64,000 nt of DNA, taken from contig NZ_BJVJ01000020.1 of assembly GCF_007989085.1 (NCBI RefSeq), positions 1 through 64,000 on the forward strand, written 5' to 3'. This DNA is from Pseudonocardia sulfidoxydans NBRC 16205 (GTDB taxonomy: Bacteria; Actinomycetota; Actinomycetes; Mycobacteriales; Pseudonocardiaceae). This document shows, one piece after another, positions 56,602 through 64,000 of the stretch; position 1 is the stretch's first letter; each line of letters opens with the position of its first letter. The notes under the pieces are model-generated. The model had not been told where the DNA came from and searched no databases. It saw nothing but the letters and a program-made list of their open reading frames with translations. The position numbers and the translations under genes were made by a program.

Positions 56602-57044
56602 GGGTCGTCGGGGCGAGCCGCGTCGGATCGAGCCGCGGTGTGCAGGGCCGTGCCGAGCCGCGCTGTGCCGGGCTGGGCCGGGGTGCGTCTCGCCGGGTCG
56701 TTGGGCGAGCCGCGTGGGATCGAGCCGCCTTGTGCCGGGCCGGCCGGGCTGGGCTGGGGTGGGCCGGGGTGCGCCACGCGGTGGGCCGTTGGGCCGAGCG
56801 CGTTGGACCGAGCGGCGCTGTACCGGGCTGGGCCGGGGTGCGTCACGCCGGGTCGTCGGGGCGAGATGTGTCGGCTCGAGCCGCGGTGAGCAGGGCCGCG
56901 CTGTGCCGGGCCGGCCGGGCTGGGCTGGGGTGCGCCGGGTGGGCCGGGGTGCGCCACGCGGTGGGTCGTCGGGGCGAGCGCATTGGACCCAGCCGCGCTG
57001 TGCCGGGCTGGGCCGGGTGCGTCACGCCGGGTCGTCGGGGCGAG
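56602..57044 (+). repeat. Degenerate G-rich tandem array
   Basis: The marker GGGTCGTCGGGGCGAG or a near copy recurs at 56602, 56695, 56783, 56850, 56963 and 57029 (intervals 93, 88, 67, 113 and 66 bp). Between markers, GTGCCGGGCTGGGCCGGGG-like and GGATCGAGCCGC-like segments alternate. Irregular spacing suggests repeated slippage or unequal exchange. Confidence 0.65.
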
Positions 57045-57188
57045 CAGCGTCGGATCGAGCTGCCTTGTGCCGGGCCGGCCGGGCCTGGGACATGGGCGTC
57101 AGTGGTGTCGGCGCGTCCCGGCGTCGATGATCTTGCGGGCTCAGGTGGCCGGCGACCTCGGCCGTCGGCCCCTGACAGCTCCACCCAC

Positions 57189-57252
57189 ATGATCACTGTT
57201 CCCGGCGCATGAGCGACGAGGATGACGCTCATCCACCAGAAGCGACGATCAT
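57189..57252. repeat. 64-bp palindrome (family PR-4, copy B)
   Basis: Outer ATGATC/GATCAT and perfect inner ATGAGCG/CGCTCAT. Confidence 0.65.
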
Positions 57253-57269
57253 GGGCAGTGGGCCGCGCG

Positions 57270-57333
57270 GTGATCGCCATTTCTGGCTCATGAACGACAC
57301 CTGCGTCGCCCATGACTCCGAAACGATGATCAT
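57270..57333. repeat. 64-bp palindrome (family PR-4, copy C)
   Basis: Outer GTGATC/GATCAT, inner CATGAACGAC ... GTCGCCCATG. It lies 17 bp after copy B. Confidence 0.6.
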
Positions 57334-57568
57334 GCCGAGCGGGCCCGGGTCGCGGACTGCCGCGTTGCCGGGGTGCCGCGCTGCTGGGTCGCGGAGCTGC
57401 CGGGGGCGGGGCTGTGGATCCCGGCCGGGTCACGCCTCGCAGCCGCCGGGCTGCCGGGTCGTCTGGCAGCCGGGGCGTCGGCTGCTGCGCTGCCGTCACT
57501 GGGTGCGCGCCGCGGTGGCGCGGTGCATCGGCGCGGATGTGGGCAGCGGCCGAACCAGCGGGGGGTGG

Positions 57569-57632
57569 ATCATCGCTGTTTGCGGGTACTGAGCGACGCA
57601 TGGGGCGCTCACGCACCAGGGACGATGATCGT
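57569..57632. repeat. 64-bp palindrome (family PR-4, copy D)
   Basis: Outer ATCATC ... GATGAT pairing and inner AGCG/CGCT. It ends 49 bp before the 3' end of tRNA-Gln. Confidence 0.6.
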
Positions 57633-57681
57633 CGTCGGGACTACCGGGGGACCGGTGGCGGCACGTTGCGTCGGGGTGCTG

Positions 57682-57752
57682 CTCCGCCGCCAGGATTCGA
57701 ACCTGAACCATCGGAACCAAAATCCGAGGTGCTGCCATTACACCACGGCGGA
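57682..57752 (-). tRNA. tRNA-Gln(TTG)
   Basis: The 71 nt fold as a cloverleaf. Acceptor TCCGCCG pairs with CGGCGGA, discriminator G. Anticodon stem TCGGA/TCCGA encloses loop TTTTGGT with anticodon TTG (reads CAA). The T-arm is CAGGTTCGAATCCTG. CCA is not encoded. Confidence 0.95.
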
Positions 57753-57937
57753 CAGACCTCCATCCTGGCACGACGCCCACAGCGGCCCCGCCCGGGCGGG
57801 CATGGGGTCGCCGCGGTGCGTTGTTCGTGTCTGGTTCACGGACTTCGCGCCGGTTCGGCGTTCGGGGGGCGCGCCGCATTCGTTATTCTCGGGCGGCAAC
57901 GGTCGTCGCCGACCGATCCCGACCCGAGAGGTGACGC

Positions 57938-58924
57938 ATGACCGCAGAGGCCGCCGACGCGCGCGCGACGGGCGCTCCCCCCAGTGTTCCGGAGGCCGAG
58001 GCGAGGCCCCGGCCGGGCGTCGCGAAGCCGATCCTCGGCGAGACCCGCAGCGGCTGGCAGCAGATGCTGGTGTGGCTGTTCGTGGTGGGGCCGATGTTGG
58101 CGTTGCTGGCCACGGTCCCGGTGGTGTGGGGCTGGGGTCTGGGCTGGCACGACGTGGTGATCGGGGCGGTGTTCTACACCGTCGGGATCCTGGGTGTGAC
58201 GGTCGGCTATCACCGGCATTTCACGCACAGCTCGTTCAAGGCCAAGCGGTGGCTGCGGGTGGTGCTGGCGATCGGTGGCGGCCTGGCGGTGCAGGGGTCG
58301 GTGTTTGCGTGGGTGGCGGATCATCGTCGTCATCACGCGTTCTCCGACAAGGAGGGTGACCCGCACTCGCCGTGGCGCTTCGGTACGTCGCTGGCGGGTG
58401 TGGCGCGTGGGTTCTTCTGGGCGCACACGGGTTGGCTGTTCGACCGTAGGAAGACGAACTACCAGCGGTTCATCCCGGATCTGCTGGCGGACCGGGCGAT
58501 CCGCACCGTGAGCAAGCTGTTCGGGGTGTGGGTGTTGGTGAGTCTGGCGCTGCCGGCGTTGATCGGCGGTCTGGTGACGTGGTCGTGGGCGGGCGCGTTG
58601 ACGGGCTTCTTCTGGGGCGGTCTGGTGCGGATGGGGGTGTCGCACCATGTGACGTGGTCGATCAACTCGATCTGTCACATGTTCGGGGAGCGGCCGTTCA
58701 GGTCGCGGGACAAGTCGCGGAACTTCTGGCCGTTGGCGATCTTGTCGATGGGCGAGTCGTGGCACAACCTGCACCACGCCGACCCGACGTGTGCGCGGCA
58801 CGGTGTGTTGCGGGGGCAGATCGACATCTCGGCGCGGGTGATCTGGTTCTTCGAGAAGTTCGGGTGGGCGACGGATGTGCGCTGGCCGACGCCGCGTCGG
58901 CTGGAGAAGCTCAAGACGAGCTGA
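57938..58924 (+). CDS. Membrane fatty acyl-CoA desaturase
   Basis: The 328-residue di-iron membrane enzyme has the three histidine boxes HRHFTH (92-97), HRRHH (129-133) and HNLHH (276-280), with hydrophobic helices between them. This is the stearoyl-CoA delta-9 type (DesA3-like), which makes oleate for membrane lipids. Electron donors are not encoded nearby. ATG 57938 follows GAGAGGTGA. A hairpin follows the stop. Confidence 0.93.
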   Translation: MTAEAADARATGAPPSVPEAEARPRPGVAKPILGETRSGWQQMLVWLFVVGPMLALLATVPVVWGWGLGWHDVVIGAVFYTVGILGVTVGYHRHFTHSSFKAKRWLRVVLAIGGGLAVQGSVFAWVADHRRHHAFSDKEGDPHSPWRFGTSLAGVARGFFWAHTGWLFDRRKTNYQRFIPDLLADRAIRTVSKLFGVWVLVSLALPALIGGLVTWSWAGALTGFFWGGLVRMGVSHHVTWSINSICHMFGERPFRSRDKSRNFWPLAILSMGESWHNLHHADPTCARHGVLRGQIDISARVIWFFEKFGWATDVRWPTPRRLEKLKTS

Positions 58925-58934
58925 GTCGTCACTC

Positions 58935-58960
58935 GTCCGGGTGGGCCAACTGACCCGGAC
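58935..58960 (+). terminator. Hairpin after the desaturase gene
   Basis: GTCCGGGT/ACCCGGAC, an 8-bp perfect stem with a 10-nt loop, 10 bp after the stop. Confidence 0.6.
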
Positions 58961-59134
58961 GCGACGCGCCGTCGTCACGTCCGGTGTGCGGGTGTGGCGG
59001 GGTCGTCCGTGGAACACTGATCGGGCGCTGGTCCTCCCGTCCCGTTCGTTCGAGGTGGCCCGAGGCGTGCGCGCCGTCCCGCGCCCCCGGGTCGGCGTGT
59101 GTCGCCCGGTCGGTCACCGGAGAGGTGGCCCCTG

Positions 59135-59806
59135 ATGCTGAGCCTGCTCCCGGAGCGTCTGGACCGGATGTTGTTGCTCGGCGTCCACTGCAACGAGATC
59201 GCGATCGGGGCGGGTGGGGCGCTGCTGGAGCTGTGCCGGGCGCATCCGGGTGTGCAGGTGAGCGCCCTGGTGCTGACGGGTGGCGGGTCGTTGCGCGAGG
59301 AGGAGGAGCGCGCGGCGTTGGCGGCGTTCTGTCCGGGCGCGAAGCTCGAGGTCACGGTGTTGGATCTGCCTGATGGCCGGTTGACGACGCGGTGGGAGCG
59401 GGCGAAGCAGGCCGTCGAGGACATGGGCGCGCACGGTGACCCGGATCTGATCTTCGCGCCGTCGCCGTTGGACACGGATCCGGATCTGCGGACGTTGGCC
59501 GACATCGTGCCGACGGTGTTCCGGGACCATCTGACGTTCTGTTACGAGATCGTGAAGTGGGAGAACGACCTGACGGTGCCGTCGGTGTACCTGCCGTTGG
59601 CGGAGCCGGTGCTGCGGGAGAAGGTCGCGAAGCTGCACGAGCACTACGGGTCGCAGCGGGACCGGGCGTGGTTCGACGGGGAGACGTTCGGGGGGCTGGC
59701 CCGCATCCGGGGTGTGCAGTGCCGGGCGCGGTACGCGGAGGCGTTCCACGTGCCGCGGATCGTGCTGGCGGTGGCGCCGTTGACCGGCGGAGATCCCGTC
59801 CTGTAA
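59135..59806 (+). CDS. PIG-L-like protein with altered metal site
   Basis: The 223-residue protein has the full PIG-L/LmbE fold: LLLGVHCNEIAIGAGGALLELC, VSALVLTGGGSLREEEERAAL, VLDLPDGRL, HEHYGSQRDR and RYAEAFHV. The zinc motif expected as H-x-D-D reads H18-C-N20-E21, and the second metal region reads PLDTDPDLR (111-119), where active relatives have histidines. Deacetylation is therefore doubtful. ATG 59135 follows GGAGAGG. Partner unknown. Confidence 0.82.
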   Translation: MLSLLPERLDRMLLLGVHCNEIAIGAGGALLELCRAHPGVQVSALVLTGGGSLREEEERAALAAFCPGAKLEVTVLDLPDGRLTTRWERAKQAVEDMGAHGDPDLIFAPSPLDTDPDLRTLADIVPTVFRDHLTFCYEIVKWENDLTVPSVYLPLAEPVLREKVAKLHEHYGSQRDRAWFDGETFGGLARIRGVQCRARYAEAFHVPRIVLAVAPLTGGDPVL

Positions 59807-59854
59807 GTGACCGGGCCGGTGACCTGGGGGCCGAAACCGGGGAGTATCGGGCGC

Positions 59855-60124
59855 ATGTGCCGCAACATCCGGACCTTGCACAACTTCGAACCGCCCGCGA
59901 CCGACGACGAGGTGCACGGCGCCGCGCTGCAGTACGTGCGCAAGATCAGTGGCGCGGCGAAGCCGTCGAAGGCCAACGAGGAGGCGTTCGCGGAGGCCGT
60001 CGCGGCGGTGGAGCACGCCACCCGGCAGCTGCTGGACGCGCTGGTGACGACGGCGCCGCCGCGTGATCGTGAGGTGGAGGCGGTCAAGGCCCGCGCCCGC
60101 GCGGCCGCCCGTTACGGGAGCTGA
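59855..60124 (+). CDS. DUF2277 protein
   Basis: The 89-residue soluble protein begins MCRNIRTLHNFEPPATDDEV, the strongly conserved DUF2277 start, and is all-helical to its basic end (KARARAAARYGS). The conserved Cys at position 2 and Asn at 4 are present. No function is known. ATG 59855 is preceded by GGGGAG; the upstream in-frame start at 59807 lacks similarity. It sits between the PIG-L-like gene and the tricorn protease. Confidence 0.8.
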   Translation: MCRNIRTLHNFEPPATDDEVHGAALQYVRKISGAAKPSKANEEAFAEAVAAVEHATRQLLDALVTTAPPRDREVEAVKARARAAARYGS

Positions 60125-60133
60125 TGCGCTGAC

Positions 60134-60139
60134 TACCGT
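60134..60139 (+). promoter_or_regulatory. -10 box TACCGT, leaderless start of the tricorn gene
   Basis: TACCGT is separated by exactly 6 nt from GTG 60146. Confidence 0.6.
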
Positions 60140-60145
60140 CTGCGT

Positions 60146-63100
60146 GTGCCTCGCAGCTACCTCCGGTTTCCCCATCTGCACGGTGACACGCTGGTCTTCA
60201 CGGCCGAGGACGACGTGTGGACGGCGCCGCTGGCGGGGGGCCGGGCGTACCGGTTGACCGCGGACGACGTGCCGGTGTCGCGGCCGCGGTTGTCGCCGGA
60301 CGGTCGGCTGGTGGCGTGGACGTCGGCGCGTGAGGGCGCGCCGGAGGTGTTCGTGACCGATCTCGACGGTGGCGGGGTGCGTCGGCTGACGTTCCTGGGC
60401 GGCGCCCGCACGGTGGGTTGGCGCGGCTCGGGCGACACGGCTGAGGTGGTCGCGGTGAGCGCGTCGGGGCAGGCGTCGGCGCGCCGGACGTGGGCGTACG
60501 CGATCCCGGCGGCGGGTGGGGCGCCGCGTCGGCTGGGCTTCGGGCCGGTGTCGGATGTGGCGACGTCGGCGGACGGTCCGGCGGTGTTGCTGGGGACGAC
60601 GATGTCGCGCGAGACGGCCTGGTGGAAGCGCTATCGGGGTGGCACGGCGGGGAAGCTGTGGTGGGACCGGGAGGGTTCGGGGGAGTTCCGCAGGCTGGCC
60701 GCGGAGCTGGACGGGCAGATCGACTCGCCGACGCTGGTGGGTGATCGGATCGCGTTCCTGTCCGACCACGAGGGCTGGGGCAACGTGTACTCGCTGCCGC
60801 TGGACGGCGACGTGGGCGGGTTGCGCCGGCACAGTGACCACGGCGCGGACGGCTCGCCGGCGTTCTACGCGCGGCACGCGGCGACGGACGGGTCGCGGAT
60901 CGTGTTCGAGTCGGCGGGGGAGCTGTTCCTGCTCGAGGACCTGGCGTCGGACTCGCAGCCGCGCCGGATCGACGTCGCGCTCGCGGGGCCGCGTACCGAC
61001 CGGGAGCCGTTCCGGGTGCATGCCTCGAACTGGCTCGGCCGGGTCGCTCCGGACCGGACGGGCCGGGCGAGCATCGCGCAGGTGCGGGGCACGGTGCACC
61101 GGCTGACCCACCGCGACGGTCCGGCGCGGACGTTGTTGGCGGAGCCGGGGGTGCGGGCGCGGCTGGCGCAGCCGTTGGGTGAGGACCGTGCGGTGTGGGT
61201 CGACGACGCCGAGGGTGAGGACGCCGTCGTCGTGGCGCCGCTGGACCCGCGGGCCGAGGGCGTCGCGGCGCTCGTCCGGTACGGGGTGGGTGAGGTCGGG
61301 CGGGTGCTGGAGCTGGAGGCGGCGCCGGACGCGTCGACGGTCGCGATCGCCACCCATGACGGTCGGCTGTTGGTCATGGACACGGCGACGGGGGCGTTGC
61401 GGGAGCTGGCCCGGGGTGCGGACGGCGAGGTGTCGGGGGTGTCGTACTCGCCCGACAGCGCGTGGCTGACGTTCGCGGACCCGGTGGAGACGGGGCTGTC
61501 GCGGATCATGATCGCCCGGCTGGCGGACGACACGCTGGTGGAGGTGACGCCGCCGCGGTTCGTCGACCGGCATCCGGTGTTCACGACCGACGGGAAGTAC
61601 CTGGCGTTCCTGTCGCTGCGCACGTTCGACCCGATCTACGACGAGCACTCGTTCGATCTGACGTTCCCGGCGTCGTGGCGGCCGTTCCTGGTGCCGTTGG
61701 CGGCGCGGACGCCGTCGCCGTTCGGGGCGACGCCGGACGGTCGCCCGACGACGAGTGCGGACGAGGGGCCGGAGGACCTGCCGGCGACGGACAGCGAGGG
61801 TGCCGAGGACGCCGAGCCGGCGGCGGAGGACGCGGCCGGGAAGACCGAGGAGAAGGGCACCGACGAGGACGCGGTCGTCGTCGACGTCGAGGGTCTGGCC
61901 GCGCGCGTGGTGCCGATCCCGGTCGCGGAGGGTCGCCTGGGTGGGCTGGGTGCGGCGAAGGACTGCCTGTTGTGGTTCCGCCGGCCGATCTCGGGTGTGC
62001 TGGGCGAGGGCCGCGAGCTGACCGGCGACCGTGGGCCGCGTCCGGTGCTGGAGCGCTACGACCTGGTGCGTCGCAAGCTCGACGTGATCGCCGATCCCGC
62101 CACGTCCTACGAGGTGAGCGGTGACGGGAACCGGCTGGTGGTGCGCGACGGGTCGACGGTGCGGGTGCTGCGCTCGGACCGGTCGGGGTCGTCGGCGCCG
62201 TCGGAGAACGACGCCGACGAGTTCGACATCGACCTGTCGCGGATCACGGTGACGGTCGACCCGGCCGCGGAGTGGCGGCAGATGTTCGACGAGGCGGGCC
62301 GGTTGATGCGCGACCATTTCTGGGTCGAGGACATGGCCGACGTCGACTGGGCCGCCGAGCTGGCCCGGTACCGGCCGCTGGTGGACGCGGTCGGCAGCAA
62401 GGACGACCTGGTCGACCTGCTGTGGGAGCTGCAGGGCGAGCTGGGGTCGTCGCACGCGTACGTGATCGGTGGCGGCGGCGCGGGTGACTGGTCGGGTCGT
62501 CCGGGGCTGCTCGGTGCGGACCTCGAACGCGCCGACGACGGCTGGCGCGTCGCCCGGGTGCTGCCGCCGGAGACGTCGGCGACCCGGGCGCGCAGCCCGC
62601 TGGCCGACCCGGGTGTCGACGTGCGTGAGGGCGACGTGCTGCTGGAGGTCGCGGGGCGGCGGGTCGACCCGGAGCTGGGGCCGGCGCCGCTGCTGGTGGG
62701 GACCGCGGACCAGCTGGTCGAGCTCACGGTGCGCACGAGCGACGGCGAGGTGCGCCGGGTCGTCGTCAGGCCGTTGGAGGACGATCTGCCGCTGCGCTAC
62801 CAGGACTGGGTGGCGACGAAGCGCGCGTTCGTCGCGGAGGCGTCGGGTGGGCGGCTGGGCTACCTGCACGTGCCGGACATGGTGGCCAGCGGCTGGGCGC
62901 AGCTGCACCGCGACCTGGGCCGGGAGACCAGCCGCGACGGCCTGGTGGTCGACGTGCGGGGCAACTCGGGTGGGCACACGTCGCAGCTGGTGATCGAGAA
63001 GCTCGCCCGCAAGGTGATCGGCTGGGACGTGGTGCGCCACCGCCAGCCGCAGACCTATCCCGGCGATGCGCCCCGCGGCCCGCTGGTGGCGCTGGCCGAC

Positions 63101-63475
63101 GAGCACTCCGGTTCCGACGGCGACATCGTCACGGCGGCGTTCAAGCGGCTGCGGCTGGGCCCGGTGGTGGGCACCCGGACGTGGGGCGGGGTGATCGGGA
63201 TCGACAGCCGTTACGGCCTCGTCGACCGGACCCGGGTGACGCAGCCGCGGTACTCGTTCTGGTTCGACGACGTGGCGTGGGACGTGGAGAACCACGGGGT
63301 GGAGCCGGATGTCGAGGTCGTGATCACGCCGCAGGACTGGGCTGCGGGCCGCGACCCGCAGCTGGAGACGGCGGTGCGGCTGGGCCTGGAGGCGCTGGAG
63401 CGGACGCCGGCGGTCCGCCCTCCGGACCCGGGGACGCGCCCGTCGCGCCGCCGCCCGGACCTGCCGCCCCGCTGA
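60146..63475 (+). CDS. Tricorn-type S41 protease
   Basis: The 1109-residue protein has N-terminal beta-propeller blades (YLRFPHLHGDTLVFTAEDDV, LSPDGRLVAWTS), an acidic low-complexity insert (about 540-575), a helical linker (MFDEAGRLMRDHFWVEDMAD), a PDZ domain (DVREGDVLLEVAGRRV) and a C-terminal S41 core. S946 (NSGGHTS) should be the nucleophile; LGSSHAYV holds the candidate His, and DEHSGSDGD and WGGVIGID are intact. Tricorn trims peptides from the proteasome in the cytoplasm; no signal peptide is seen. Length is typical. Confidence 0.92.
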   Translation: MPRSYLRFPHLHGDTLVFTAEDDVWTAPLAGGRAYRLTADDVPVSRPRLSPDGRLVAWTSAREGAPEVFVTDLDGGGVRRLTFLGGARTVGWRGSGDTAEVVAVSASGQASARRTWAYAIPAAGGAPRRLGFGPVSDVATSADGPAVLLGTTMSRETAWWKRYRGGTAGKLWWDREGSGEFRRLAAELDGQIDSPTLVGDRIAFLSDHEGWGNVYSLPLDGDVGGLRRHSDHGADGSPAFYARHAATDGSRIVFESAGELFLLEDLASDSQPRRIDVALAGPRTDREPFRVHASNWLGRVAPDRTGRASIAQVRGTVHRLTHRDGPARTLLAEPGVRARLAQPLGEDRAVWVDDAEGEDAVVVAPLDPRAEGVAALVRYGVGEVGRVLELEAAPDASTVAIATHDGRLLVMDTATGALRELARGADGEVSGVSYSPDSAWLTFADPVETGLSRIMIARLADDTLVEVTPPRFVDRHPVFTTDGKYLAFLSLRTFDPIYDEHSFDLTFPASWRPFLVPLAARTPSPFGATPDGRPTTSADEGPEDLPATDSEGAEDAEPAAEDAAGKTEEKGTDEDAVVVDVEGLAARVVPIPVAEGRLGGLGAAKDCLLWFRRPISGVLGEGRELTGDRGPRPVLERYDLVRRKLDVIADPATSYEVSGDGNRLVVRDGSTVRVLRSDRSGSSAPSENDADEFDIDLSRITVTVDPAAEWRQMFDEAGRLMRDHFWVEDMADVDWAAELARYRPLVDAVGSKDDLVDLLWELQGELGSSHAYVIGGGGAGDWSGRPGLLGADLERADDGWRVARVLPPETSATRARSPLADPGVDVREGDVLLEVAGRRVDPELGPAPLLVGTADQLVELTVRTSDGEVRRVVVRPLEDDLPLRYQDWVATKRAFVAEASGGRLGYLHVPDMVASGWAQLHRDLGRETSRDGLVVDVRGNSGGHTSQLVIEKLARKVIGWDVVRHRQPQTYPGDAPRGPLVALADEHSGSDGDIVTAAFKRLRLGPVVGTRTWGGVIGIDSRYGLVDRTRVTQPRYSFWFDDVAWDVENHGVEPDVEVVITPQDWAAGRDPQLETAVRLGLEALERTPAVRPPDPGTRPSRRRPDLPPR

Positions 63476-63482
63476 GCGTCGC

Positions 63483-63986
63483 TCACGTGCTCGGCCCTGC
63501 GCCCGTCGTCCAGCCCATCGACCACACGGCCCGGGCGAATCCGTCGTCGGCGGCGTCGGCGAGGGCGGCCAGGGCGGGGACGAGCGCGGCCCGGTCGGAC
63601 GGGGCCATCCGTGACAGCAGCCGGTCGATGGTGGTGCGGCGGGTGCCCATGACCTCGTCGACGAGCGCCTCGCCCTTCGGGGTGACCTGCAGGACGAGCT
63701 GGCGGCGGTCGGCGGGGTCGTCGGTGCGGTCCAGGAGACCGGCCACGACGAGCCGGTCGCACGCGCGGCTGGCGTTGGAGGGGTGCACGCCGAGCCCTTC
63801 GGCGACCGCGGCAAGGCGCAGCGGCCCGCGGCTGGCGACCATCACCAGCACCCGCAGCTGCGGCAGGGTCAGCCGGTCCTCGACGACCGCGAACGACTGC
63901 GCCGATACGCCGACGAGGACCCGGGCGGCCCGCATGACGGACTCGATCTCGGTCTCGGTCGGGCCGGCCTGTTGTGCGTCGCTCAC
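63483..63986 (-). CDS. MarR-family transcriptional regulator
   Basis: The 167-residue protein has the MarR winged helix: LPQLRVLVMVASRGPLRLAAVAEGLGVHPSNASRACDRLVVAGLLDR, with the wing DPADRRQLVLQVTPKG. Dimerisation helices flank it. GTG 63986 starts 15 bp from the right edge, so its operator and partner gene may lie outside the window. It converges with the tricorn gene, 7 bp between stops. Confidence 0.9.
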   Translation of the reverse strand: MSDAQQAGPTETEIESVMRAARVLVGVSAQSFAVVEDRLTLPQLRVLVMVASRGPLRLAAVAEGLGVHPSNASRACDRLVVAGLLDRTDDPADRRQLVLQVTPKGEALVDEVMGTRRTTIDRLLSRMAPSDRAALVPALAALADAADDGFARAVWSMGWTTGAGPST

Positions 63987-64000
63987 GAGGGCATCGTCGC

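Larger units (their letters stand above)
56208..57681. other. 1.47-kb repeat-rich non-coding spacer
   Basis: No real gene is visible; the open frames here are low-complexity products of the repeats. The spacer holds four 64-bp palindrome copies (PR-4) and, at about 56520-57090, a G-rich degenerate tandem array with predicted quadruplex motifs. It ends at tRNA-Gln. Confidence 0.7.

Noticed and set aside
59114-63814. A 1566-codon open frame on the minus strand opposite the tricorn gene
   Set aside because: It is Arg/Pro/His-rich, has no recognisable domain and mirrors the GC3 bias of the plus-strand protease. It is a shadow frame of high-GC DNA. The same applies to long minus-strand frames at 5812-9378, 29154-33548 (beyond the real amidohydrolase) and 33394-36765.

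Overview
The window is GC-rich actinobacterial chromosome. Gene order over most of it matches the Mycobacterium tuberculosis segment mprA-mprB-pepD-moaB2-mscL ... fmdB-like, 5-FCL, galU, moeA, rimJ, glpR ... pmt, rsmI, metG, tatD, rpfB, ksgA, ispE, pks16-like, pth, rplY, prs, glmU. Very high third-position GC, many GTG starts and the lack of mycobacterial PE/PPE or lpq genes suggest Pseudonocardia or another Pseudonocardiaceae, but the genus is inferred, not proved.

Layout. Positions 1-2974 are an accessory, less GC-biased edge. It holds the 3' end of an unknown gene, about 700 bp with nothing recognisable, and a membrane-protein gene split by a complete 942-bp IS5/ISL2-type insertion sequence with 17-bp inverted repeats and a 3-bp AGT target duplication. 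It ends in the 5' half of a tRNA-Arg(CCT), probably an old integration junction. From 3066 on is core chromosome: a metallophosphoesterase, a beta-hydroxyacid dehydrogenase, the MprAB envelope-stress two-component system with its HtrA-type protease PepD and MoaB2, MscL, a SAF protein, and a block with galU, a degenerate MoeA (Glp), RimJ and the divisome receptor GlpR/SepX. Next come tRNA-Ala(CGC), an MFS pump, trpS, aspS, a tandem Lrp regulator, pmt and rsmI. A DUF559 nuclease-like gene and a KhtT-type antiporter pair follow, then a TetR-amidohydrolase pair and metG-tatD-rpfB-ksgA. A PadR-controlled efflux pump precedes ispE and an ABC-F ATPase, followed by a DrrAB-like exporter facing a SARP-type regulator. 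The right part has an M20 peptidase, an acyl-AMP ligase, pth, rplY, prs, glmU, an L,D-transpeptidase, a 1.47-kb repeat-rich spacer with tRNA-Gln(TTG), a fatty acyl desaturase, a PIG-L-like protein, DUF2277, a tricorn-type protease and a MarR regulator.

Themes. Many genes serve the cell envelope and growth: precursor supply (galU, glmU, prs), protein mannosylation (pmt), envelope stress (mprAB-pepD), division (Glp/GlpR), peptidoglycan remodelling (rpfB, L,D-transpeptidase) and mechanosensing (mscL). Translation genes are scattered through it (aspS, trpS, metG, ksgA, rsmI, pth, rplY, tRNAs).

The most unusual content is non-coding. Four families of long palindromes sit mostly at gene ends. In the commonest (five 40-bp copies) three copies supply the last Leu codon and the TGA stop of the gene they terminate. 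A second recurrent feature is a TANNNT box placed 6-8 nt before the start codon of at least 13 genes, which indicates widespread leaderless transcription. OmpR-type direct repeats with 11-bp phasing precede mprA and the drrAB-like operon.
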